From assembly GCA_040905475.1 (NCBI GenBank), contig JBBDRM010000060.1, positions 1 through 38,957 of the forward strand: a stretch of DNA of 38,957 nucleotides, read 5' to 3'. A program made the translations under genes and the position numbers. Shown here piece after piece: positions 1 through 7,636 of the stretch. The notes beneath the pieces were generated by a model that was not told where the DNA came from, did not search any database, and was given only the letters and a program-made list of their open reading frames with translations. Within the stretch, counting starts at the first letter, position 1. Every line of letters begins with the position of its first letter. The DNA comes from Actinomycetota bacterium. GTDB lineage: Bacteria > Actinomycetota > AC-67.

Positions 1-17
1 CCCCCCCCCCCCCCCCC
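1..17. other. Homopolymer C run at the left edge
   Basis: The first 17 bases are all C. Ordinary coding-density sequence follows at once, and the CHRD gene ends at base 31. A pure C run exactly at the edge looks like a contig end or a sequencing homopolymer artefact rather than a biological element. Confidence 0.6.
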
Positions 18-30
18 ACGTCGCCACGTG

Positions 31-474
31 TCAGCGAGAAAGCTGACCGCGGACGGCTCCCGGCGGGAACTCGGCGTTGTGCACGTTGACGTAGTAGCCA
101 CCAGGGTTCTTCTTGATCGCGTCGATCAACTCGGGATCGACGTCATGCACGCATCCGCTCGAGCTCCCATCGGTCGGAGCGGTGAGCGGAACGACGACCG
201 GCCCCGCAACTCCGGGCGGGCCGACGTGGATGTGCGCCGCGGCGGCGGGCGCGATGTTAGCGACCTCGAGCTCGAAACAGACCCGGCCGCGACCCGGGTT
301 GAACGTGAACGCTGCGGAGCCGGACCCGTCCGGGTCGCCCGGCGGAACCTCTTCAGGCCCCGTCATGACTGCCGAGAGCGGCCTGCCTCCGGCGCTTCCA
401 GAGGTCGCCATCACCCCAGCGACCAGCACGAGGCTTGTGACCAGCAGGAGCACGATCCAGGTGCGCTTTCCCAT
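31..474 (-). CDS. Secreted CHRD-domain protein
   Basis: A 147-residue protein with an N-terminal signal peptide: a KR charged start, a hydrophobic stretch at about residues 5-25, then AGG. The rest is one CHRD domain. It opens with L-S-A-V-M-T-G-P-E-E-V-P-P, has the AHIHVGPPGVAGP motif in the middle, and closes with YYVNVHN.EFPPGAVRGQL. CHRD domains are beta-rich extracellular modules first named in chordin; their role in bacteria is not established. The ATG at 474 follows a strong Shine-Dalgarno stretch (GGAGGGGAGG), which fixes the start. The gene lies downstream of the secreted protease on the same strand, so both products go to the cell surface or outside. Confidence 0.9.
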   Translation of the reverse strand: MGKRTWIVLLLVTSLVLVAGVMATSGSAGGRPLSAVMTGPEEVPPGDPDGSGSAAFTFNPGRGRVCFELEVANIAPAAAAHIHVGPPGVAGPVVVPLTAPTDGSSSGCVHDVDPELIDAIKKNPGGYYVNVHNAEFPPGAVRGQLSR

Positions 475-544
475 GCTTCCTCCCCTCCGATGATCCTGAA
501 AAAGATACGTCGCGGAGGAGCGAGCGGTTCAGCGATCCGAGCGG

Positions 545-2365
545 TTACGGGTTCTCGCCGTCCCAATCGCCGGCGACGGCCCTATCCGCGCTGTGGCCGT
601 ACGCGAAGAAGATCACGGTGACCGGTGCGGTCGGAACCCTCAGGAACCACGAGTTCCCTCGACGCACGGCGATGTCGTCGTCCTCGTCGCCGTCCCAGTT
701 CCCAACGATCTGCTGGTCGGTCGTTCTCCCGAACGCCAAGGAGGCATCTCCCGTCGCGTCGAAGCCGTTGTTGAAGTACCAGACGTTCCCACGCACCACC
801 CCGGGCGAATCGACACCATCACCGTCCCAATCACCGACCACGACTCGATCCGTCGACCGCCCGAACGCGAAGGTCGGGACGTTTCCGGTCGCATCGAAAT
901 CGTCGTTCAGATACCAAACGTTTCCGCGCACCACCCCGGGCGATTCGACCCCATCACCGTCCCAATCACCGACCACCACCCGATCCGAAGGACTCCCGTA
1001 CGCGAAGGTCGGGACGTTTCCGGTCGCGTCGAAACCGTTGTTCAGATACCAGACGTTCCCGCGGATGACGCCCGGCGTGGAAGCCTCGATCGGCAGAGTG
1101 CAGCCGAGCGCGCAGACCACGGGTTCAGGGTGCAAACCCGACGGGTCGGTGTGGCTCGGAATGGTGCCGGTGCATTTCCCCCCGCTGTTCACCCCCAACA
1201 ACTCCCCCGACTCCAGCAGTGCCCCCCGAACCTGCGCCGGCGACGCGGTCGGGTTTCCTTCCAGGTAAAGCGCCGCCGCTCCCGCCACGTGCGGACTCGC
1301 CATGCTCGTCCCGTCGCTGAATGCGTAACCGTTCACCCAGGTCGAAAGGATGTCGACACCCGGCGCTCCGATGGTGTGGGCCCGATCGCCGGGAGTCGAG
1401 GCGTAGCTCGAGAAGGCGGCGAACGTGTCGTCGGGGAAATCTCCGGTCGGATCCGGTCCGTCGCCGCACGGTGCTCCGTCCCAGTCCGAGAGTGCCGTCG
1501 CCGTGATCACCTCGTCGTACGCGGCCGGGCTGACATCCTTGATGTCGTCGGCATGGTTTCCGGCCGCGGCGACTATCGTCACGCCGGCTTCTACGACGGC
1601 GCAGATGGCCAGATGGAACGCGTCATCGTTATCCAAACCGCAGTTCCCGTCATCGACGTTGGGGATCGGAGCCTCGAGGCTCATGTTGGCCACGTCGATC
1701 GACGCTGCGTTGTCGAAGACGAACTCGAGTCCGCACATGATGCTGACGTCGTCACCCACGCCGGCGTTGTTGAGGATCTTCACCGCCCACAGCTTGGCCT
1801 CGGGCGCGACGCCGCGGACACCGGTTCCGTTGTCGATCGCGGCGATCGTTCCTGCGACGTGGGTCCCGTGACCCAGACCGTCGTCGAAGTTCCCCGTGTC
1901 CGGGCCGATGCAGTCGGCCCCGCCCATCACGTTGGCCGCGAGATCCGGATGATCGAGATCGATGCCTGAGTCCAGCACCGCGACCTGCACGCCGTCGCCG
2001 GTCGCCGACGTCGAGTCCGCGGCGATGCGCCTTACCCCGGTCGGCGTGCATTGCGGATCGACATCGGGGCATGCCGCCGCCTGGAAGCGGCGGTTCTTCG
2101 AGGCCATGAGCACCGAAGGGTCTTTACGAAGCTCCGAAACCCGGTCTTCGGGTACGTTCGCCGCATAACCCCTAACCACCGAGTGGTAGAAGCGGTCGGC
2201 TTTTGCTCCGTACCGATCCTCATGCCGGTGGGCCGTGGACTCGGGATCGGCGTTGTCACGAAGGATCACGATGTAGCGTCCGGTGGCCTGCTGATCCGCG
2301 GTTGCAGGCGGGATCAGAACGGCAACGATGAGGGTCAGCGGCAGCGCGATGGCGGGGAGGCGCAT
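545..2365 (-). CDS. Secreted subtilisin-like (S8) serine protease with C-terminal repeats
   Basis: A 606-residue precursor. A signal peptide (about residues 1-23, ending ATA-D) is followed by an I9 inhibitor prodomain (about 28-95: RYIVILRDNAD to SVLMASKNRRF). The S8 catalytic domain follows with the full triad: Asp132 in VAVLDSGID, His166 in GHGTHVAGT, Ser354 in DGTSMASPHVAG. The oxyanion Asn270 lies in AAAGN. From residue 431 to the end there are four repeats of about 45 residues of the pattern PGVxRGNVWY...DATG...FGxxxDRVVVGDWDGDG, resembling FG-GAP/VCBS-type calcium-binding repeats. It should be exported, matured by prodomain cleavage and act outside the cell. A -10-like TAGACT sits exactly 10 bases before the ATG and no Shine-Dalgarno is seen, so it may be leaderless. 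Confidence 0.95.
   Translation of the reverse strand: MRLPAIALPLTLIVAVLIPPATADQQATGRYIVILRDNADPESTAHRHEDRYGAKADRFYHSVVRGYAANVPEDRVSELRKDPSVLMASKNRRFQAAACPDVDPQCTPTGVRRIAADSTSATGDGVQVAVLDSGIDLDHPDLAANVMGGADCIGPDTGNFDDGLGHGTHVAGTIAAIDNGTGVRGVAPEAKLWAVKILNNAGVGDDVSIMCGLEFVFDNAASIDVANMSLEAPIPNVDDGNCGLDNDDAFHLAICAVVEAGVTIVAAAGNHADDIKDVSPAAYDEVITATALSDWDGAPCGDGPDPTGDFPDDTFAAFSSYASTPGDRAHTIGAPGVDILSTWVNGYAFSDGTSMASPHVAGAAALYLEGNPTASPAQVRGALLESGELLGVNSGGKCTGTIPSHTDPSGLHPEPVVCALGCTLPIEASTPGVIRGNVWYLNNGFDATGNVPTFAYGSPSDRVVVGDWDGDGVESPGVVRGNVWYLNDDFDATGNVPTFAFGRSTDRVVVGDWDGDGVDSPGVVRGNVWYFNNGFDATGDASLAFGRTTDQQIVGNWDGDEDDDIAVRRGNSWFLRVPTAPVTVIFFAYGHSADRAVAGDWDGENP
548..1075 (-). repeat. Four tandem 45-residue repeats in the protease C-terminus
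   Basis: The last 176 codons of the S8 protease are built of units of about 135 bp. Units one and two (residues 431-475 and 476-520) are nearly identical in protein; unit three (521-565) is close and unit four is degenerate and ends the protein. At DNA level stretches such as gaaggtcgggacgtttccgg recur (868 and 1003). The motif VGDWDGDG is typical of calcium-binding propeller blades. Such repeats can expand or contract by slippage or unequal exchange. Confidence 0.85.
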
Positions 2366-2375
2366 ACAGCGCAGC

Positions 2376-2381
2376 AGTCTA
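2376..2381 (-). promoter_or_regulatory. -10 element of the S8 protease (leaderless-type)
   Basis: TAGACT on the minus strand ends 10 bases before the protease ATG. No Shine-Dalgarno lies between, so the transcript probably begins at or next to the start codon. No clear -35 is visible. Confidence 0.45.
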
Positions 2382-2410
2382 CCCCGCTGGGTTGCGGCCG
2401 GCCGTGCTCT

Positions 2411-3070
2411 CTAGTCCGGCGTCCGATCCAAGCCCTTTTGTATGGCGTAGCGCATGAGCTCGTAGCGTTTGCGCATCTGGAGCTTGGTAAGGATGTTCTG
2501 CACGTGGTTCTGCACGGTCTTCACCGAAACGAACAGCTTCTCGGCGATCTCCCGATAGGTATATCCCTTGGCGACCAGTTTCAGCACCTCGTTCTCTCGG
2601 GGGGTGAGCTTGGGTTCCTCGGGATCCTTCGTCGCGACGCGACGAAACTCGTTCAGAACGAGTCCTGCGAGCGACGGCGTGAATGCCGGCTCACCGTCGC
2701 GTACCCGGCGAACCGCGGCTGAGACCTCGGCGGCCGGCGTGCTCTTGAGGAGATAGCCGCTCGCCCCTGCCTTCACGGCTTCGAGCACGTCGGCCTCCTC
2801 TCCGGAAGCGGAGAGCACCAACACCTTGATGTGAGGTGACTCTTCGACGATCAGGCGCGTGGCCTCGACACCCGACACCGTCGGCATCTGAAGATCCATG
2901 AGGACCACTTCGGGCATCGTCTCTCGGGCCTTCTCGACGGCCTCGCCGCCGTCGGACGCTTCGGCGACGACCGTCGCGGTGCCCGACCCCTCGAGATCGG
3001 CGCGGACGCCGTCGCGCCACATCGGATGGTCGTCGACGACCATCACGCGGATCGGCTCTTGCTCGGTCAC
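2411..3070 (-). CDS. NarL/LuxR-family two-component response regulator
   Basis: A 219-residue protein. The receiver domain (about 7-125) has the acidic pair Asp13/Asp14, phospho-acceptor Asp59 in VVLMDLQMP, switch Ser87 and Lys109 in GYLLKS. The C-terminal LuxR helix-turn-helix (about 153-210) opens with LTPRENEVLKLVAKG and has the recognition helix SVKTVQNHVQNIL. When phosphorylated it should dimerise and bind DNA. Its start overlaps the stop of the upstream histidine kinase by 4 bases (3067-3070), so the pair is translationally coupled and is very probably a cognate system. The target genes cannot be read from the sequence; the adjacent secreted protease on the same strand is a possible candidate. 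Confidence 0.93.
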   Translation of the reverse strand: MTEQEPIRVMVVDDHPMWRDGVRADLEGSGTATVVAEASDGGEAVEKARETMPEVVLMDLQMPTVSGVEATRLIVEESPHIKVLVLSASGEEADVLEAVKAGASGYLLKSTPAAEVSAAVRRVRDGEPAFTPSLAGLVLNEFRRVATKDPEEPKLTPRENEVLKLVAKGYTYREIAEKLFVSVKTVQNHVQNILTKLQMRKRYELMRYAIQKGLDRTPD

Positions 3071-4269
3071 GCGGGCTCCTCGCGCAAGACCTTCGGGGCG
3101 CGGAGTTCGATCTCGGTGCCGCCGCCCGGCGCCGCGGTGACGGCCATCGAGCCGCCGAGATCCTCGAGGCGCCCCTTCATGCTCTTCAGCATCCCGGCCT
3201 TTCCGTCGGCGCGGAGGAGCGCCTCATCGTAGGTGAAGCCCACACCGTCGTCGCGCACCGTGACGACGATCTCGCCGCCCTCCTCGTCGGCGAAGACGGT
3301 TGCGCGCGATGCGTTGGCGTGCTCGGCGACGTTGGCCAGCGCCTCGCGGACGGCGGCCGCGATCTCGTCGGCGTGGCGCCGAGCGATCCAGATCGGACCG
3401 ACGGCCGAGACGCCGACCGGAACGCCGGTGACGCCGACCGAGGTCGTCTCGAGCGCCTCGCGGAGCGAGCGCTGGCCGGCCGGGCCTTCTTGCGGCTCAC
3501 GGAGGATCAGGTTGCGGAGCGTCGCCTCCTGTTGGCCCGCGATCTCGGCGAGCTGCGCGGCCTCCCGCGCGCCGGGCGCGCCGGAGGCGGCGAGCTCCTG
3601 ACCGCGCTTGTGCACGAGCGCGAGGGACTGCAGGACCGAGTCGTGGATCTGCCGCGCGAGCGACTCGCGCTCGGCGAGACGCGCGGCGCGCTCACGCTCA
3701 CGAACGAGCTCACCGGTCGCTTTCTGCGCCTCGCCGGCGGTTCGCTCGAGCAGTCGCGACACGAAGCCCACCGTGCCTCCCGCAGCGAGGTACTGCACCC
3801 ACGTTCCGGCCATGCTCTGCCACTGACGGTTCGGGATGTCGCCGAGGTCGAACCCGTTGACCAGACGCGATCCGAGCAACGCCGCCGAGAGCGCGGCGCC
3901 GGCGCCGATCCCCGCGATCGGGCCGCGCGCGATCCCCCACATCAGCGCCGCGCTGACCGGATACCCGACGGCGAACAACGGCCGCGTCGCGATCTGGCCG
4001 TCGGGTACGACGATCCCCGACACCACGACCAGCCAGCAGCAAAGCGCCAGGTCGGTGAGCAGCTCCGTGCGAAACCAGCGCGTGCCTCCGACCGTGAGCC
4101 AAGCCGTCCACGCGCCGGCCGCGCCGATCGACGCCCACGCGAGCGCGTCGTTGGTGTACGAGCCACGCTCGCTGAGCGCGAGGATGGCCATCCATGCGAT
4201 CGCGACCCAGCGGAACGCGAGCGCGCCGCGCGCGAGGGTGCGGCGCGACCGCTCCGGCGCGGCGAGCAT
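3067..4269 (-). CDS. Membrane sensor histidine kinase (NarL-partner, HisKA_3 type)
   Basis: A 400-residue kinase. Four to five hydrophobic segments lie in the first 170 residues (about 18-33, 43-60, 72-90, 96-133, 158-172), followed by a coiled-coil linker rich in R and E. The dimerisation helix carries the phospho-acceptor His209 in LARQIHDSVLQSL, the HisKA_3 signature. The ATPase domain has the N box REALANVAEHA (Asn313), the D box RDDGVGF (Asp341) and a final GG-rich lid. There is no separate extracytoplasmic sensor domain, so it may sense through the membrane. The ATG directly follows the mazG TAG stop with no gap, and its stop overlaps the response regulator start. Confidence 0.92.
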   Translation of the reverse strand: MLAAPERSRRTLARGALAFRWVAIAWMAILALSERGSYTNDALAWASIGAAGAWTAWLTVGGTRWFRTELLTDLALCCWLVVVSGIVVPDGQIATRPLFAVGYPVSAALMWGIARGPIAGIGAGAALSAALLGSRLVNGFDLGDIPNRQWQSMAGTWVQYLAAGGTVGFVSRLLERTAGEAQKATGELVRERERAARLAERESLARQIHDSVLQSLALVHKRGQELAASGAPGAREAAQLAEIAGQQEATLRNLILREPQEGPAGQRSLREALETTSVGVTGVPVGVSAVGPIWIARRHADEIAAAVREALANVAEHANASRATVFADEEGGEIVVTVRDDGVGFTYDEALLRADGKAGMLKSMKGRLEDLGGSMAVTAAPGGGTEIELRAPKVLREEPA

Positions 4270-5448
4270 CTAGCTCTTGGCCTCGCTCCAGAGCTTGTCG
4301 AGCTCGTCGGCGGGCAGATCATTGAGCGTCGCGCCTCTCTCCCTCGCGCTCGATTCCATGCGCGCGAGCCGGTCGCGGAACTTGCGCGCTGCTTTGCGCA
4401 GCGCCGTCTCTGCGTCGACACCGAGATGCCGTCCGAGAGCGACCGCCGCGAAGAGAAGATCGCCAATCTCTTCCTCGAGGTCTTCGGGTTGCGCGCCCTC
4501 GACCTCGGCGAGCTCCTCGCGGACCTTTGCCGCGGGACCTCCGGCGGCCTTCCAGTCGAACCCGATCTTGCCGGCGCGCTTCTGGAGCTTGTGCGCCAAC
4601 GCGAGCGCGGGGAGCGCCTCCGGCACACCCTCGAGGACCGACGTGCGGCCCTTCTCGTGATCCTTGATCGTCTCCCAGTTCGCGACGACCTCGGTCGCGC
4701 CTTCGACCTCGACATCGCCGAACACGTGCGGGTGCCGGTTCACGAGCTTGGCGACGAGCCGGCCCGCGACGTCGTCGATGTCGAACGTCGCGGCGTCTGC
4801 CGCCATCTGTGCGTGGAACACGACTTGTAAGAGCAAGTCGCCGAGCTCCTCGGCGATGTGATCGGGTGCACCGGCCTCGATCGCCTCGAGCAGCTCGTAG
4901 GTCTCGTCGAGCAGGTACTTCACCAGAGTCTGGTGCGTCTGCTCGGCGTCCCACGGGCATCCGTCGGGCCCGCGCAATCGCGCCATCACGCGGACCAGCT
5001 CGAGCAGCCGGGCGCCACGTGCGCTGCGACCCATGACGACCTCGACCTCGGGGTGGCCGGTCAGCGCCTTTTCGAGCACGGCGCGCGTGATCTCCTCGCC
5101 GTGGAGGGCGGGAAGGACGAACGTGATCTCGCCGTGCTCGGCCGCGAGCTCGGCAAGGCGCTCGGCGACCTTGCGCGCGCCGGGGGACGTCTCGCCGTGC
5201 TTGTGGGCCGAGATGAGGAGCTTCAGCTCCGGGCCTTTGCCCTTTTCGACCGGGGGAGCCTCGGGCGCGAGGTTCTCACTTGCAGCCTCATCAAGGACCG
5301 TGAAGAGCATCTCCACGTCGGCGAGCCGCATCCCGAGCGGATCGGCGGGCGCCACGTAGACGTGCGGCCGGGCGAGCGCCTGCCAGGCCTCCAGCGGAAG
5401 CAGATCCGGTGCGCCCGGGCCGGGCTGAACGAGAAGAAGCTTTCCCAC
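4270..5448 (-). CDS. mazG: Nucleoside triphosphate pyrophosphohydrolase MazG
   Basis: A 392-residue protein. About 150 N-terminal residues resemble a degenerate tetrapyrrole-methylase-like domain, as in the longer MazG proteins of Gram-positives. Two MazG modules follow. The first begins MARLRGPDGCPWDAEQTHQTL, with metal-binding EExxxE-type clusters (DETYELLEAIE, EELGDLLLQVVFH); the second has REELAEVE and EEEIGDLLFA. MazG hydrolyses NTPs and damaged dNTPs to the monophosphate and pyrophosphate. The start is GTG with a TACGCT box 7 bases before it, so initiation may be leaderless. The promoter and first ~24 codons are duplicated at 6343-6429. It lies upstream of the two-component pair on the same strand. 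Confidence 0.93.
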   Translation of the reverse strand: MGKLLLVQPGPGAPDLLPLEAWQALARPHVYVAPADPLGMRLADVEMLFTVLDEAASENLAPEAPPVEKGKGPELKLLISAHKHGETSPGARKVAERLAELAAEHGEITFVLPALHGEEITRAVLEKALTGHPEVEVVMGRSARGARLLELVRVMARLRGPDGCPWDAEQTHQTLVKYLLDETYELLEAIEAGAPDHIAEELGDLLLQVVFHAQMAADAATFDIDDVAGRLVAKLVNRHPHVFGDVEVEGATEVVANWETIKDHEKGRTSVLEGVPEALPALALAHKLQKRAGKIGFDWKAAGGPAAKVREELAEVEGAQPEDLEEEIGDLLFAAVALGRHLGVDAETALRKAARKFRDRLARMESSARERGATLNDLPADELDKLWSEAKS

Positions 5449-5461
5449 GCGCTACAGCGTA
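5376..5461 (-). repeat. Direct repeat A: mazG promoter and 5' end
   Basis: This 86-bp segment covers the mazG -10 box, start codon and about 24 codons. It is repeated in the same orientation at 6343-6429 with about 11 differences over 87 aligned positions. The two copies bracket the Tat-exported gene. Confidence 0.85.
5456..5461 (-). promoter_or_regulatory. -10 element of mazG (leaderless-type)
   Basis: TACGCT on the minus strand ends 7 bases before the mazG GTG. No Shine-Dalgarno intervenes. The same box is kept in the duplicated copy at 6424-6429. Confidence 0.4.
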
Positions 5462-5507
5462 GCGGTGACTCGCCTCGCGGAACGAGGGCCCGGCCGACCG
5501 GCTGGTG

Positions 5508-6206
5508 TCAGCAGGTCGTGCAGGGACAGTCGGTTGCGCCCGCCTCGGCGTGGCCGACGATCACCTCGATGATCCCGGGGATGTTCACATGGAGCGCGTT
5601 GACCGTGAGCACGTCGTCCGTGCAGAACTGCTCCCCGACGACGACCAGCCCGGCGACGTCCAGATTGCATACGCCGATCGGGATGATGACGGCGGGAGTT
5701 CCGATCAGAAGACCGGCGATCGACGACCCTCCACCGGTGTTGCACCCGTCACAGCTCGCATGCGCTTCGGCTGCGATCTCCGCGGTCTGGATGGGACGGA
5801 CGGGAAGCGGCAGCGCGGTCCCACTGATCCGAACGAAGTCCAGCGCCGCCACTCCGTGGCAACCGCCCTGCGGTGGAACGCCCTCGTCCGCAGTGACAAC
5901 CCTCGCTTGTACCCGGATCGTGCCGAGCACTCCGAGGCTGATGGATCCGGTGTCGACGGAGAGGACCGGCGGGTCCGCGGATCCCGTGTCATAGGTCTGA
6001 TCGAACCCAACCGGCGGGATGATGATTCGCATCCCGAAAGCGCTCGCGTGACACGTGCAGGCGGGAGGGTACGTCTGAGCCCATGCCCGGCCACCGGGCA
6101 GCGAGGCGACGGCCGGCATCGACCAGGCCAGCCCCCCCACCACCGCGGACTTCTTCAGGAACTCTCGACGAGAGCCTTCCACCGGCCGGTCGTCTTCGTC
6201 GGTCAT
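5508..6206 (-). CDS. Tat-exported cysteine-rich protein, choice-of-anchor P family-like
   Basis: A 232-residue protein from the ATG at 6206, which has a GGAGGGG Shine-Dalgarno 5 bases upstream; an in-frame start 39 bases earlier lacks one. The twin-arginine signal is SRREFLKKSAVVGG (Arg13-Arg14) with a hydrophobic region and AWA-Q cleavage near residue 43. The mature part is beta-rich with about 12 cysteines (CTCHA, GGCHG, CDGCN, DCPCTTC). The stretch DVLTVNALHVNIPGIIEVIVGHAEAG, near the end, matches what I recall of the choice-of-anchor P family, whose function is unknown. Tat export implies folding, and perhaps disulfide formation, before or on export. The gene lies between two copies of the mazG 5' end and appears to be an insertion upstream of mazG. 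Confidence 0.8.
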   Translation of the reverse strand: MTDEDDRPVEGSRREFLKKSAVVGGLAWSMPAVASLPGGRAWAQTYPPACTCHASAFGMRIIIPPVGFDQTYDTGSADPPVLSVDTGSISLGVLGTIRVQARVVTADEGVPPQGGCHGVAALDFVRISGTALPLPVRPIQTAEIAAEAHASCDGCNTGGGSSIAGLLIGTPAVIIPIGVCNLDVAGLVVVGEQFCTDDVLTVNALHVNIPGIIEVIVGHAEAGATDCPCTTC

Positions 6207-6342
6207 GGAATCCCCTCCGTCATCGAGATCGAGCCCACGAGGCACCCTGCCGGTCGAGCCGGCATCTCCGTGAGCCTAAACCTGAGCGAGCGGGGGGCGA
6301 ATCGCGCAGACACCGTAATTCCTCCACCCATCGGCCCTTGAG

Positions 6343-6429
6343 GCGCCTGCCAAGCCTCCAGCGGAAGCAGGTCCTTGAGCGCCCGGCCCGGGCTGAACGA
6401 GAAGGAGCTTTCCCACGAGATGCAGCGTA
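6343..6429 (-). repeat. Direct repeat B: decayed copy of the mazG 5' end
   Basis: The minus strand here repeats the mazG -10 box TACGCT, start region and first codons. The frame still reads LLPLEAWQA, as in MazG, but one indel and several substitutions break the reading frame before it. It is a non-functional remnant lying 137 bases upstream of the Tat-exported gene on the same strand, so its promoter box could drive that gene. Confidence 0.8.
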
Positions 6430-6494
6430 CGGCCTGGAGGTCAGCGTTCGGGAACGTGCTGGCATGCAGCCGTCCTACCTTCGACAATGGGAGC

Positions 6495-6833
6495 ATGGGC
6501 GAGATCACTCTTGAGACTACGGCCGGCAAGGTCGAGGTCTGGATCGGCTCCGGTGGCGAACTTCGCGTCTTCCTCCTCGGTGATGACGGGAGCGCTCTCC
6601 GGATGATCGAGAAGGTGGTCGCGGATGCTGGGGAGCTCGCCGCCGTTTTCGAAAAGGTCGGCCTCGTCGACCGGGAGGCAGCCTGGTACGCAGACCACAT
6701 TTGGAAGGCCACGTCGCCACAACCCGAGCCTGGGCTCAAGAAGCGTCGCCGCGACTGGGGCGAGCGAGACCTTCCTGAGCCGATATGGCTCGGGGACCCC
6801 GGAATCGTGATTTGGCCAGTCGATGGTGTCTAA
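6495..6833 (+). CDS. Uncharacterised 112-residue protein
   Basis: Not recognised. The protein begins MGEITLETTAGKVEVWIGSG. Two or three beta strands are followed by a helical middle (MIEKVVADAGELAAVFEKVGL) and a basic, tryptophan-rich tail (KKRRRDWGER, PIWLGDPGIVIWPVDGV). There is no signal peptide or membrane segment, so it is probably cytoplasmic. The composition and G/C-rich third positions look like a real gene. A competing 253-codon ORF on the opposite strand (6441-7202) has a low-complexity, R/S/P-rich composition typical of a shadow. The ATG at 6495 is preceded only by a weak GGGAG. It stands alone, opposite in strand to its neighbours, next to the mazG remnant. Confidence 0.6.
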   Translation: MGEITLETTAGKVEVWIGSGGELRVFLLGDDGSALRMIEKVVADAGELAAVFEKVGLVDREAAWYADHIWKATSPQPEPGLKKRRRDWGERDLPEPIWLGDPGIVIWPVDGV

Positions 6834-7201
6834 AACGCCAAGGTCCGACTCGGTCTTGGTCAGCCAAATTCGTCGGTCATACCTGCTTGTGAGACGCTGC
6901 CTCCTCCTCGATAATGGCGCCACGCAAGAGAGGAGGTGATCCAGACTTGTCATCAAGATCAAGCTGGACCTGCGAGGTGCCTGACCGCTAGGGAGCCGCT
7001 CGGAAGCCTCGCGTGAGCGGGGCGAGATTCGCCGGTGGTCGAGAGGGGGAACCAACTTCTCGCGCCAGCCAGACGAGCAGCTACCGGCGGAATCCCAACA
7101 GCGACACCGCGCCGTGAGATCGGCGTCCGGGATGGTCCACCGGACAGGCGCGTACGCGAGAACTTGGCGCGCCGGCCGTGCGGCGTAACAGGCAAAAAGC
7201 A
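6834..7201. other. Gene-poor 0.37 kb region with a possible leader peptide
   Basis: No convincing protein gene is seen. On the plus strand GAGGAGGTGATCC (6929-6941) is a near-perfect Shine-Dalgarno. It is followed at 6947 by a TTG-initiated 14-codon ORF (MSSRSSWTCEVPDR, stop 6989-6991) and then a CCGCTC/GAGCGG stem-loop (6996-7020). The strong hairpin at 7202 would end a plus-strand transcript. This layout could be a leader or a short RNA, but no plus-strand gene follows, so it is only a suggestion. Confidence 0.3.
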
Positions 7202-7230
7202 TCGGAGGGGAGCCCTGGGCTCCCCTCCGA
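7202..7230. terminator. Strong, probably bidirectional, rho-independent terminator
   Basis: A 29-base palindrome with 14-base arms (tcggaggggagccc and its complement) around one base. On the minus strand it is followed by TGCTTTTTGCC, serving the exported-protein gene that ends at 7246. On the plus strand it is followed by CATTTTCG, serving anything transcribed from 6495 onward. Confidence 0.85.
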
Positions 7231-7245
7231 CATTTTCGCGCGACG

Positions 7246-7605
7246 CTAAACGACCGAGCAGTGTGGCGGTCCGCCGCTCATCTCGCGGATGAGCCAAGCG
7301 GGCTGTTCCAGTTCGCCCGAAACGACGGGGGCCCGAGCAGGCTTCTCGGCTCGGTCTACACAGCCGAGCGCATCCCTCAGCTCGATGGAGTCCGGCACGA
7401 GGGCCGGGGCCAGGCTCCGGCTTAGCTTGCCCTCGGTGGGAGCAACGAAGCCGACTTCGGTGATCGCTTCGGTCGTGCAGCCGCCTGCGGTGGCCGGTGT
7501 CCCTGCCACCGCTGAGCCGGCGGCGAGCAGAAGGACGGCCGCTCCCGCGACCGCCGCGAAAAGCCTGATCCGACCCATAGTCAAAAGCATACGCCCGATG
7601 TCCAT
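7246..7605 (-). CDS. Small exported protein of unknown function
   Basis: A 119-residue protein with a clear signal peptide: GRIRLFAAVAGAAVLLLAAGSAVAG, followed by about 85 mature residues with three cysteines (GGCTTE, LGCVD, PHCSVV) and no recognised domain. Starts at 7605, 7590 and 7578 are all in frame and none has a convincing Shine-Dalgarno; the longest is given, though the one at 7578 would give the neatest signal peptide. It lies 31 bases downstream of the alpha/beta hydrolase on the same strand and is followed by a strong terminator, so it may be the last gene of that unit. Confidence 0.6.
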   Translation of the reverse strand: MDIGRMLLTMGRIRLFAAVAGAAVLLLAAGSAVAGTPATAGGCTTEAITEVGFVAPTEGKLSRSLAPALVPDSIELRDALGCVDRAEKPARAPVVSGELEQPAWLIREMSGGPPHCSVV

Positions 7606-7636
7606 GCCTACGGCTCGCGGACCTTTCAGGTTCAGA

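Noticed and set aside
3319-4830. 503-codon plus-strand ORF opposite the kinase and mazG
   Set aside because: Shadow frame; both minus-strand genes have complete motifs.
6929-6945. A 13-base match (GGAGGTGATCCAG) to the complement of the 16S rRNA 3' end
   Set aside because: No other 16S-like sequence lies around it; it is simply a near-perfect Shine-Dalgarno or a chance match.
6441-7202. 253-codon minus-strand ORF
   Set aside because: Low-quality R/S/P-rich composition; overlaps the better plus-strand 112-residue gene, the mazG remnant and the terminator.
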